Positions 29,020-42,400 of a stretch of DNA of 64,000 bases are shown piece by piece. The position numbers and the translations under genes are program-made. Source of the stretch: Glandiceps talaboti (lineage: Eukaryota; Hemichordata; Enteropneusta; Spengelidae); the NCBI RefSeq assembly GCF_964340395.1, contig NC_135571.1, forward strand, positions 15,079,721 to 15,143,720, read 5' to 3'. Below the pieces are notes generated by a model, which saw only the letters and a program-made list of their open reading frames with translations, was not told the origin of the DNA and did no database searches. Position 1 is the first letter of the stretch. Every line of letters starts with the position of its first letter.

Positions 29020-30308
29020 GACAGCTAAGCAAACATAACTCCTAACTGTAGAGAAACTAAATACTTACAAGTCTTTCTTCTTTCTTGGCTTCTTTCAATG
29101 CTGCCTTTTCTTTAATCATTTGTTTCTTACTTTTCTTTGATTTTGGTCTGTTACCATATTTAGCTTTGAGTTCAGCTTCAATGGCAGCATCTTCATCATC
29201 TGATGTAACCATGGTAATATTTTTGCCTGTTGGTTCTGTCACTATTTCATTGTGTGGTTCTGGTTTGTAGACAATAATTAGAATTTTGATAAGAATGTTA
29301 ATTTAAAAAATAGTGCCAATGGCATTGCAGCACAACTGTATAGTGCATGCTAGGTATAGGTGTTCATTTGTCGAATAACTGTCCACTTGCCTATCCAGCC
29401 CTATTGTTATCTTTGCAATAGATGCAATATGGGCATGGTCATGTTGCTAAAGATATTTGCATACATTTTTTGAATGTTTATTAATCCATGTTATCTTTGC
29501 AACATACATGATCATTTGGTTGTTGCTATGGGCGTGGTCTTGTTGCTAGGCACATTTACATACATTTTGGGAATGTTTTTACAGTTGTCTATTAATCACT
29601 GTTGTTATTTTTGTGAAATACACCAGTTTGGTTGTTGCTATGGGCATGGTCATGGTTGCTAGGGATATTTGCATACAGTTTTTGAATGTTTACTCACTTG
29701 CCTACCAGATGATGTTATTTGACCAAAATATATTGCCATTTGGTTGTTGCTAAGGGCGTGGTCATGGTTGTCAGGGCAAATTGTGTCAAAATGTTCTGAA
29801 GAAAATCTGCAGAATTACACTTCCAGAAACATCTCACCAAGTTTCAGTCTGCTTGACCAAATACTTTTTGAGATGTTTTTTTGACCAAAATTCACATTTT
29901 TAAACCTAATTTGTACATGTATATCACTGATGAGATCATTATATACTTAATATTTCTTCGTATATACACCCATAGATCCATACCATTAAATTTCAGCCCA
30001 ATCTGCTCAGTAGTTTTGGAATTAAAGATTTTTTACCAAAAAGACACATTTTAGACCTAATTTGCATATCACTGATGGGATCATCATGTTGTGAACAGTT
30101 CTTAATCTAAACATCCCTACGAATGTTCCCACCAAATTTCAGACTGGTCTGCCTAGTAGTGTCTGAGTTTAAGTTTTTTGACCAAATATCACATTTTTTG
30201 GCACAAATCACACACTGGTGATAAGAACATTTTGATTTTAACATTTTCCCAAGTACACACCCAAGGTAGCAAACCCATCAAATATCATTGCAATTGGACT
30301 TTAATTTG

Positions 30309-30405
<97 letters not shown>

Positions 30406-33400
30406 TACCAGTGCGATAGCACTACTGAACCTTATAAATTCAGTTGTGCTAAAAATATAAGATCCAAGAAATGATTTAATATAACTTTAACAGTCTAAAC
30501 AGCAGGAAGTATGTATTGAATAGCTTTTCTCGTTAAGAAGTTAAACTCTACATCATCACTCATTGAGTTCTATGCCATCACTAGTTGAGTTCTGCCATCA
30601 CTAGTTGACTTCTGTCATCACTAGTTGAGTTCTATGCCACCACTAGTTGATATGTATGCCGTCACTAGTTGAGTTCTGTCATCACTAGTTGAGTTCTATG
30701 CCACCACTAGTTGAGTTCTATGCCATCACTATATAAGTTCTATGCCATCACTAGTTGTGTTCTATGCCATCACTAGTTGATATGTATGCCATCACTAGTT
30801 GACTTCTGTCATCACTAGTTGAGTTCTATGCCACCACTAGTTGAGTTCTATGCCATCACTATATAAGTTCTATGCCATCACTAGTTGAGTTCTATGCCAT
30901 CACTAGTTGAGTTCTATGCCATCACTATATAAGTTCTATGCCATCACTAGTTGTGTTCTATATTATCACTAGTTGATATCTATGCCATCACTAATTAAGT
31001 TCTATATCATCACTAGGTGAGTTCTATGCCATCACTAGTTGTGTTCTATGCCATCACTAGTTAAGTTCTATGCCACCACTAGTTGAGTTCTATGCCATCA
31101 CTAGTTGAGTTCTATGCCATTACTAGTTGTGTTCTAGTTCATCATTAGTTGCATTCTATGTCATCACTAGTTGAGTTCTATGCCATTAGCATTACTAGTT
31201 GTGTTCTAGTTCATCATTAGTTATGCCATTCAAGTGTCTACACCGGGTCAGACATTATCAAATACAAGCTTTCTTTTAAGATCTTGACCTCTTGTTCGTG
31301 GTTGTTGAAGTGTTGTTTACAATACTTTTATTAATTTTTCAAAGGATTGGACCTGGGTTGAATGCTAATAAGTACGACCTTTAGCTGAATGCTAATAAGT
31401 ACGACCATTTAGCTGAATGCTAATAAGTATGACCTTTTAGCTGAATGCTAATAAGTACGACCAGTTAGCTGAATGCTAATAAGTACGACCATTTAGCTGA
31501 ATGCTAATAAGTATGACCATTTAGCTGAATGCTAATAAGTATGACCATTTAGCTGAATGCTAATAAGTACGACCATTTAGCTGAATGCTAATAAGTACGA
31601 CCATTTAGCTGAATGCTAATAAGTACGACCTTTAGCTGAATGCTAATAAGTACGACCTTTAGCTGAATGCTAATAAGGATGACCATTTAGCTGAATGCTA
31701 ATAAGTATGACCATTTAGCTGAATGCTAATAAGTACGACCATTTAGCTGAATGCTAATAAGTACGACCATTTAGCTGAATGCTAATAAGTATGACCATTA
31801 GCTGAATGCTAATAAGTATGACCATTTAGCTGAATGCTAATAAGTACGACCTTTTAGCTGAATGCAAATAAGTACGACCTTTTAGCACAATGTTCTCCAG
31901 ATGCAGGACTCTATAACTCCAGGACTGTGTTCATGGCATCCCGTACTACTACTCAGTGCAGTGCCAGTATATCAGCATTGAATTTACAATTTACAATGAA
32001 TCTTCCCTCATTCTTGCTTTACGCTCTTTAACTCCTTCAAATGTTGCTTATCCTAGTTGCTTTGCATGAGACTAGTAACTTTTACACGGGTTTTTCCAAT
32101 AACTTTTACATGGGTCTTTCCAATAACTTTTACATGGGTCTTTCCAATACATGTTCACTCAGTGCATATAGGAAGGACTGTTCACGTTATGTCTGCCTGT
32201 TGGAGTCATTGTATATTGTCAGAAAATAATGTTGCTTCAAGGGAATTGCCCAATATAAACAAGCGTATTTAGTCACATTGACATTTGTTGACAGTGACAA
32301 ATCAGGTATAAGTCACAGTATAAGTATTATTAACTGTCGATCAGTGTTATACACGTGTAGAGTGAACATGCTTGACTACAGAATGTATGGATTGCCATGA
32401 CGTCATTATTCATGAACATTATTAATAAGCTGAAATAACGTTTTCATAGCCCTAAGTAAGATATCAAAGATTTATTTCAGTGTCATGGAAGAAATAACAG
32501 TTCTGGTTTGTGGGAATGAGCAAAATGGGGGCCAAATTTGTGAAAAAAAAAAACATTTTGCCTGTAATCTTCAGAGGTTTGATACATATGGACACCATTC
32601 AAATGTCTACCCTCTCATTATCAATGAGCTTCCTAATGAGACATTGACCTTTGACCTTGACAAACAATTTAAAGATAAAATGACCAATTTCTTCTTTCTA
32701 CATTAACTCAAGAAGTTGAATAAACAAAGCTTCCATTTAAATGTCTATAACCCAAAGGTTAGCTTTCTTTTTATACCTTGACCTTTGACTTTGATCTTCA
32801 TATTCAAGGTCAAATAGCAAATTGGTCAATAAATTATGAAGTTTTGTATCTAGAGACACCATTGAAATTTGTACAATACGTTTGCCATAAAACACACCAT
32901 TGGGACTATGTCTTCAATGAGGCCTTGTTTAGAGTACAAATGTATGTTCCTCACAAATGTGTATATAGTTACTATAGCAACAAACATAACACAAATAAAT
33001 ACAAACCAGTGATTGCAGTATCTATACCACTATCAGGAGCTGATGCAACAGATAATGATTTTCCAGACTTCTTATTCTCCTTGGCTCTCACTTTCATGTC
33101 CTCTCCTTGATTTATTGTCTCTGACAAGTTCCTTGAGTTTAATTCCTTGGCAAGCTGCAAAGCATAATATAATGTTAATATCCATCTATTTCTAGTTAGT
33201 TCTATGACATGACATGACATAGTCAAATCAGATATTGAACACAACACAATATTGTATTGTAAGAAATCTTACCTCTTGTTGCACCATAGCTTCAATTTCA
33301 TCTGCCGATGGACCATAATTCTCAATACCCAGACTATCTACAAACTGAAGTTTACCACCTTTCTTTTTCTTTTCCTTCTTTGGTCCGACAGATTTCTTGG

Positions 33401-36400
33401 TTTTGGCCTGAAAAATGACAATACACAAGAAAATTAGATTGTTGTTAAAACAATCAAAATGTTTTTAAAAGTTACATGCACCATTCATCTAATCTAATCT
33501 AATCTAATCTAATTTAATCTAATCTAACCTAACATAATCTAATATAACCTAACATAATCTAATATAACATAATATAATCTAATCTAATAAATGAATGAAT
33601 CTCTATTTCTATTTTACACTTCACATTTTCTCTCACATTCTCTTATTCTTTAAATTATTATCGTTTTGAATTTTAAGTGAACTAAACCTGAATTCTAAGT
33701 AGTATAGTAGATGTAACTTGAATTCTAAGTCTAGATGTAACTTGAATTCTAAGTCTAAATGTAACTTGCATTCTAAGTCTATATGTAACTTGAATTCTAA
33801 GTCTAGATATAACTTGAATTCTTAGTCTAGATGTAACTTGAATTCTAAGTCTGGATGTAACTTGAATTCTAAGTCTAGATGTAACTTGAATTCTAAGTCT
33901 AGATGTAACTTGAATTCTAAGTCTAAATGTAACTTGAATTCTAAGTCTGGATGCAACTTGAATTCTAAGTCTAGATGTAACTTGAATTCTAAGTCTAGAT
34001 ATAACTTGAATTCTAAGTCTGGATGTAACTTGAATTCTAAGTCTAGATATAACTTGAATTCTAAGTCTAGATATAACTTGAATTCTAAGTCTAGATATAA
34101 CTTGAATTCTAAGTCTAGATGTAACTTGAATTCTAAGTCTAGATGTAACTTGAATTCTAAGTCTAGATATAACTTGAATTCTAAGTCTGGATGTAACTTG
34201 AATTCTAAGTCTAGATGTAACTTGAATTCTAAGTCTGGATATAACTTGAATTCTAAGTCTAAATGTAATTTGAATTCTAAGTCTAGATGTAACTTGAATT
34301 CTAAGTCTAAATGTAACTTGAATTCTAAGTCTAAATGTAACTTGAATTCTAATTCTAGATGTAACTTGAATTCTAAGTCTAGATGTAACTTGAATTCTAA
34401 GTCTAAATGTAACTTGAATTCTAAGTCTAGATGTAATTTGAATTCTAAGTCTGGATATAACTTGAATTCTAAGTCTAAATGTAACTTGAATTCTAAGTCT
34501 AAATGTAACTTGAATTCTAAGTCTAAATGTAAATTGAATTCTAAGTCTAGATATAACTTGAATTCTTAGTCTAGATGTAACTTGAATTCTAAGTCTAAAT
34601 GTAACTTGAATTCTAAGTCTAGATGTAACTTGAATTCTTAGTCTAGATGTAACTTGAATTCTAAGTCTAAATGTAACTTGAATTCTAAGTCTAGATATAA
34701 CTTGAATTCTTAGTCTAGATATAACTTGAATTCTAAGTCTAAATGTAACTTGAATTCTAAGTCTAGATGTAACTTTAATTCTAAGTCTAGATGTAACTTT
34801 AATTCTAAGTCTGGATATAACTTGAATTCTTAGTCTAGATGTAACATGAATTCTAAGTCTGGATGTAACTTTAATTCTAAGTCTGGATGTAACTTCCCCT
34901 TTAGTACTAAGCACGAAAGAATATGATAAAAGTTTAATGTGTGGTAAAGTTATATGTGAGTGAGATAAAGTTTATGTGAGTGCGATAAAGTTGGATGTGG
35001 ATGATAAAGTTATGTGTGATAAAGTTATATGTTAGTGTGATAAAGTAATATGTGAGTGTGATAACGTTATATACCAATGTGATAATGTTTTATGTGAGTG
35101 TGATAAAGGTATATGTCAGTGTGATAATGTTTTATGTGAGTGTGATAAAGGTATATGTCAGTGTGATAAAGTTAAATGTGTGTGATAAGGTTGCCAATAT
35201 GATAATGTGATAAAGTTATATGTGAGTGTGATACAGTTATATGTGAGTGTGATAAAGTTATATATGAGAGTGATAAAGTTGTCTGAATGTGATAAAGTTA
35301 TATGCCAGGGTATACATGTATCATGGTCATAATCTACCATAGTGATAACGTTATATGTGATTATGATAAAATAATATGTGAGTGTGATAACGTTATATAA
35401 CAATGTGATAATGTTTTATGTGAGTGTGATAAAGTTATATCTCAGTGTGATTAAGTTATATGTGTGTGATAAAGTTATATGTGAGTATGATAAAGTTATA
35501 TGTGAGAATGATAAAGTTATCTGAGTGTGATAAAGTTATATGCCAATATGATAAAGTAATGTGAGTGTGATAAAGTAATATGTGAGTGTGATTAAGTTAT
35601 ACACGAGTGTGATAAAGTTATATGCGAATGTGATAAAGTAATGTGTGAGTGTGATTAAGTTATACACGAGTGTGATAAAGTTATATGTGAGTGTGATTAA
35701 GTTATACACGAGTGTGATAAAGTTATATGCGAATGTGATAAAGTAATGTGTGAGTGTGATTAAGTTATACACGAGTGTGATAAAGTTATATGCGAATGTG
35801 ATAAAGTTATGTGTGAGTGTCATGATTATATACCAATGTGATAAAGTTATGTTTGTGATAAAGTTATGTTTGTGTGATAAAGTTATATGTGAGTGTGATA
35901 AAATTATATGCCAATGTGATAAAGTTATATGTGAGTGTGATAAAATTATATGCCAATGTGATAAAGTTATATGTGAGTGTGATAAAATTATATGCCAATG
36001 TGATAAAGTCATATGTGAGTGTGATAAACTTTTATGTGATTATGCTAAAGTTATATGTAAGAGTGATAATGTTATCTGAATGTGATACAGTTATATGCCA
36101 GGGTATGCCACAGCCATAATCTGGCATAGTGATAAAGTTGCATATGTATGTCATAAAGTTATATGTGAGTATGATAAAGTTATATGTGAGTGTGATAAAG
36201 TTATATGTGAGTGTGATAAAATTATATGCCAATGTGATAAAGTTACATGCAAGTGTGATAAGTATAATTACGATACTAATTACTCTTGATATCTCATACT
36301 AACCTCTCCGTTATCTGTCTTGGTGGCCATCATTGCCTTCAACTCACTTAAATCTAAAGCCTTTTCTTTCTTTGGTGCAGTGGCAGGAGGAGTAGGGGTT

Positions 36401-39400
36401 TTCACTTCATTTTTAGGTGTCATTGGCTTAGGAGGTGTTGGTATTCTTGTAGATTTCTGAGTAGGAGGTGTAGAAGGCGATGTTTTCTTAGGTGTAGATA
36501 GTTTTACTTTGTTCTCCAACTCTTCACTTGTTTTTGTTTTTGTTCCAATATCTGTGTTTGTAGTTACAGGGCTTGGCATTTTCTGATTGGCTGAAGTCAC
36601 GGGAGTTGGTACTTTCTGATTGGTTGATTTCTCTGGTTGCTTGTGAATGGTTGATGATTTTTCCTGGGGTATAACCATTACATTTTCAGGTATGCCTGCT
36701 TTTAATGTAGTTGTTTTCTGTGATGATGTTAAAGATACTTCATCGGTGTTTTTGATTCTTTGCCCTGTGAAGACATCAATACATTGATAACAAATACAGC
36801 TAATTGGTAGCCAAGCACAACTAAAGAATTCACTGCATACATGTACATGTACATGCATTTCTTTAATTTATATCTGTTAATTTGAATTCATATCTCATTT
36901 CAGTAACAATCCCATACAATGACAATACATAGAGTATAAAGACTAAATATGAAAACAAACAACTATTTCAAACTTGACAAAATTTCATTAAAAAAATCAG
37001 GTTAAAACTGATAGTTAAATCCTTGCCCAAGTTTACTTTTTCTAACTGTGATCAAAGACTGTTACAATATCAATGTATCATGGCTGTGGTCAATGCATCA
37101 TGGCTGTGGTCAATGTATCATGGCTGTGGTCAATGTATCATGGCTGTGGTCAATGTATCATGGCTGTGGTCAATGTATCATGGCTGTGGTCAATGTATCA
37201 TGGCTGTGGTCAATGTATCATGGCTGCAATCAATCCTACATCTGTAAGTGAGTGCCATGATCCTATATCTGTAAGTGAGTGCCATGATCCTACATGTGTA
37301 AGTGAGTGCCATGATCCTATATCTGTAAGTGAGTGCCATGATCCTACATGTGTAAGTGAGTGCCATGATCCTATATCTGTAAGTGAGTGCCATGATCCTA
37401 TATCTGTAAGTGAGTGCCATGATCCTATATCTGTAAGTGAGTGCCATGATCCTATATCTGTAAGTGAGTGCCATGATCCTACATGTGTAAGTGAGTGCCA
37501 TGATCCTATATCTGTAAGTGAGTGCCATGATCCTATATCTGTAAGTGAGTGCCATGATCCTACATGTGTAAGTGAGTGCCATGATCCTATATCTGTAAGT
37601 GAGTGCCATGATCCTACATGTGTAAGTGAGTGCCATGATCCTATATCTGTAAGTGAGTGCCATGATCCTATATCTGTAAGTGAGTGCCATGATCCTACAT
37701 GTGTAAGTGAGTGCCATGATCCTATATCTGTAAGTGAGTGCCATGATCCTACATGTGTAAGTGAGTGCCATGATCCTATATCTGTAAGTGAGTGCCATGA
37801 TCCTATATCTGTAAGTGAGTGCCATGATCCTACATCTGTAAGTGAGTGCCATGATCCTATATCTGTAAGTGAGTGCCATGATCCTACATGTGTAAGTGAG
37901 TGCCATGATCCTATATCTGTAAGTGAGTGCCATGATCCTATATCTGTAAGTGAGTGCCATGATCCTATATCTGTAAGTGAGTGCCATGATCCTATATCTG
38001 TAAGTGAGTGCCATGATCCTACATGTGTAAGTGAGTGCCATGATCCTATATCTGTGAGTGCCATGATCCTATATCTGTAAGTGAGTGCCATGATCCTACA
38101 TGTGTAAGTGAGTGCCATGATCCTATATCTGTAAGTGAGTGCCATGATCCTATATCTGTAAGTGAGTGCCATGATCCTATATCTGTGAGTGCCATGATCC
38201 TATATCTGTGAGTGCCATGATCCTACATGTGTAAGTGAGTGCCATGATCCTATATCTGTAAGTGAGTGCCATGATCCTATATCTGTAAGTGAGTGCCATG
38301 ATCCTATATCTGTAAGTGAGTGCCATGATCCTACATGTGTAAGTGAGTGCCATGATCCTACATGTGTAAGTGAGTGCCATGATCCTATATCTGTAAGTGA
38401 GTGCCATGATCCTATATCTGTAAGTGAGTGCCATGATCCTATATCTGTAAGTAAGTGAGTGCCATGATCCTATATCTGTAAGTGAGTGCCATGATCCTAC
38501 ATGTGTAAGTGAGTGCCATGATCCTATATCTGTAAGTGCCATGATCCTATATCTGTAAGTGAGTGCCATGATCCTATATCTGTAAGTGAGTGCCATGATC
38601 CTATATCTGTAAGTGAGTGCCATGATCCTATATCTGTAAGTGAGTGCCATGATCCTATATCTGTAAGTGAGTGCCATGATCCTATATCTGTAAGTGAGTG
38701 CCATGATCCTACATCTGTAAGTGAGTGCCATGATCCTATACCTGTAAGTGAGTGCCATGATCCTATACCTGTAAGTGAGTGCCATGATCCTACATCTGTA
38801 AGTGAGTGCCATGATCCTACATGTGTAAGTGAGTGCCATGATCCTATATCTGTAAGTGAGTGCCATGATCCTATATCTGTAAGTGAGTGCCATGATCCTA
38901 TATCTGTAAGTGAGTGCCATGATCCTACATGTGTAAGTGAGTGCCATGATCCTACATGTGTAAGTGAGTGCCATGATCCTACATGTGTAAGTGAGTGCCA
39001 TGATCCTATATCTGTAAGTGAGTGCCATGATCCTATATCTGTGAGTGCCATGATCCTACATGTGTAAGTGAGTGCCATGATCCTATATCTGTAAGTGAGT
39101 GCCATGATCCTACATGTGTAAGTGAGTGCCATGATCCTACATGTGTAAGTGAGTGCCATGATCCTACATGTGTAAGTGAGTGCCATGATCCTATATCTGT
39201 AAGTGAGAGCCTACATTAAACACATAGTCCCCAATTTTGTGTTATTATATGGCAAAGTTGATGTGCACATTTCAATAGTTTCTCAAGATACAAAGCTGCG
39301 TAATTTATTGACCAATTTTCTATTTGACCCTGATTACTTTCTACTTACCACCTGATACGACCTCTGGTTCCTGAGCTGCCTTCATAAGTTCACCTGTTGC

Positions 39401-42400
39401 TGGCCATGCTGAGCCTTCATCTTCTATTGCCCCATCAACAGTTGGTTCAGTTGTGTCCTCTACTGGAATGGCTTCTGAACCAGGAATAATTACACCTTTG
39501 GGATGGAAATAATAGTATATAAACTATACTAAATATAAATGATACCATACATCAGTGTACAAACTATACCATACATCACAGTACAAACTATACCATACAT
39601 CACAGTACAAACTATACCATTCATTACAGTACAAACTATACCATACATTACAGTACAAACTATACCATACATCACAGTACAAACTATACCATACATCACA
39701 GTACAAACTATACCATACATCACAGTACAAACTATACCATACATCACAGTACAAACTATACCATACATCACAGTACAAACTATACCATACATCACAGTAC
39801 AAACTATACCATACATCACAGTACAAACTATACCATACATCACAGTACAAACTATACCATACATCAATGTACAAACTATACCATACATCAGTGTACAAAC
39901 TATACCATACATCAATGTACAAACTATACCATACATCACAGTACAAACTATACCATACATCACAGTACAAACTATACCATACATCACAGTACAAACTATA
40001 CCATACATCAGTGTACAAACTATACCATACATCAATGTACAAACTATACCATACATCACAGTACAAACTATACCATACATCAATGTACAAACTATACCAT
40101 ACATCACAGTACAAACTATACCATACATCACAGTACAAACTATACCATACATCACAGTACAAACTATACCATACATCACAGTACAAACTATACCATACAT
40201 CAATGTACAAACTATACCATACATCACAGTACAAACTATACCATACATCACAGTACAAACTATACCATACATCAGTGTATAAACTATACCATACATCACA
40301 GTACAAACTATACCATACATCAATGTACAAACTATACCATACATCAGTGTACAAACTATACCATACATCACAGTACAAACTATACCATACATCAGTGTAC
40401 AAACTATACCATACATCAGTGTACAAACTATACCATACATCAGTGTACAAACTATACCATACATCACAGTACAAACTATACCATACATCAGTGTATAAAC
40501 TATACCATACATCACAGTACAAACTATACCATACATCAGTGTACAAACTATATCATACATCCCAGTACAAACTATACCATACATCAATGTACAAACTATA
40601 CCATACATCAGTGTATAAACTATACCATACATCACAGTACAAACTATACCATACATCACAGTACAAACTATATCATACATCACAGTACAAACTATACCAT
40701 ACATCAGTGTATAAACTATACCATACATCACAGTACAAACTATATCATACATCCCAGTACAAACTATACCATACATCACAGTACAAACTATACCATACAT
40801 CAGTGTACAAACTATACCATACATCAGTGTATAAACTATACCATACATCACAGTACAAACTATACCATACATCACAGTACAAACTTTACCATACATTACA
40901 GTACAAACTATACCATACATCACAGTACAAACTATACCATACATCAGTGTATAAACTATACCATACATCACAGTACAAACTATACCATACATCACAGTAC
41001 AAACTTTACCATACATCACAGTACAAACTATACCATACATCACAGTACAAACTTTACGATATAAAACCACATAAAAACCATCAAACCATACCTTGATAAG
41101 GAGCTTGTAATGGGTGTGTTGCTATCATTGTTTCGCCAAGGTCCTCTGTTTTTATCTCACTTCTTGCACTTCCTGGTCGACTGTCAGTAATAGATCTGCT
41201 TTTCAAATGTCCTATCCCACTATCAACTTTACTAATACCCACTGAATGAGCTGCCACACTACCAGGTCTGTCATCACCTATGGACTGAGCTACCATACTA
41301 CCAGGTCTGTCATCACCTATGGACTGAGCTGCCATACTACCAGGTCTGTCATCACCTATGGACTGAGCTGCCGTACTACCGGGTCTGTCATCACCTATGG
41401 ACTGAGCTGCCATACTACCAGGTCTGTCATCACCTATAGACTGAGCTGCCACACTACCAGGTCTGTCATCACCTATGGACTGAGCTGCCATACTACCAGG
41501 TCTGTCATCACCTATGGACTGAGCTGCCATACTACCAGGTCTGTCATCACCTATGGACTGAGCTGCCATACTACCAGGTCTGTCATCACCTATGGACTGA
41601 GCTGTTGCACTTGTAACTCTGCTCTCACGACCAGTCTTACTGGTTCTGGAGGGCACCCTTTCACTTCCAGCTACAGAGGGTTTTCTTGAAGACATACGAG
41701 TAGCAGAGTGAGTTCTGTCACTTACAGGAGTTGTAGTCTTTCTATCATTGTCATTTATCATCAAATCTTCCTCAGACATTGCCTTATGCAGTTGTTCTTC
41801 ATCTACTTGACCACCAATCCATAAATCATCCTCTTCCTCTCTTTGTGATACCATGGATACAGATACAGGTCTGCTGCATTTATCATCTTCTGTAATGGAA
41901 ACAAAAATAGCACTAATGATGTTGTAGCACAACTGTATTTGTCTGTTGCTATGGGTGTGGTCTTGTTGCTATTGATATTTGCATACATTTTTTGGATTCT
42001 TTATCAACTTGCCTACCCTTCATCTTTGCAATATAAACCATTATTTAGCTGTTGATATGGGCATTGTCCTGCTGTTAAGCATATTTGCAAAAATTATTTG
42101 AATCTGTATTCTCTTACCTACCCATCCCTGTTGTTATCTTTGTAATATGCATCACCATTTCACTGTTGCTAAGGGCATGGTTGTTAGGGCAAATTGTGTT
42201 GAAACATTTCCAACAATAACTGCTGAATAATACCTCCAGAAATATCCCCACCAAGTTTCAACCTCATTCACTATTCAGTTTAAAGTTATCACTTTTTTTC
42301 TTTTTTTTTACCAAAATTGAGATTGTTTTTTACCTAATTTACATATTGCTGATGGGATCATCATGTTGTACATACAGCTTCATCTACACATCCCAAGATG

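Noticed and set aside
33682-41096. Long frames on both strands over the 24-, 27-, 21- and 24-bp arrays (for example 410 and 513 codons)
   Set aside because: Unit lengths that are multiples of 3 keep any frame without a stop open. They lie inside introns 7-9 of a well-supported gene.
41246-41689. 147-codon plus-strand frame over exon 7
   Set aside because: Antisense shadow of the in-frame coding repeats of exon 7.
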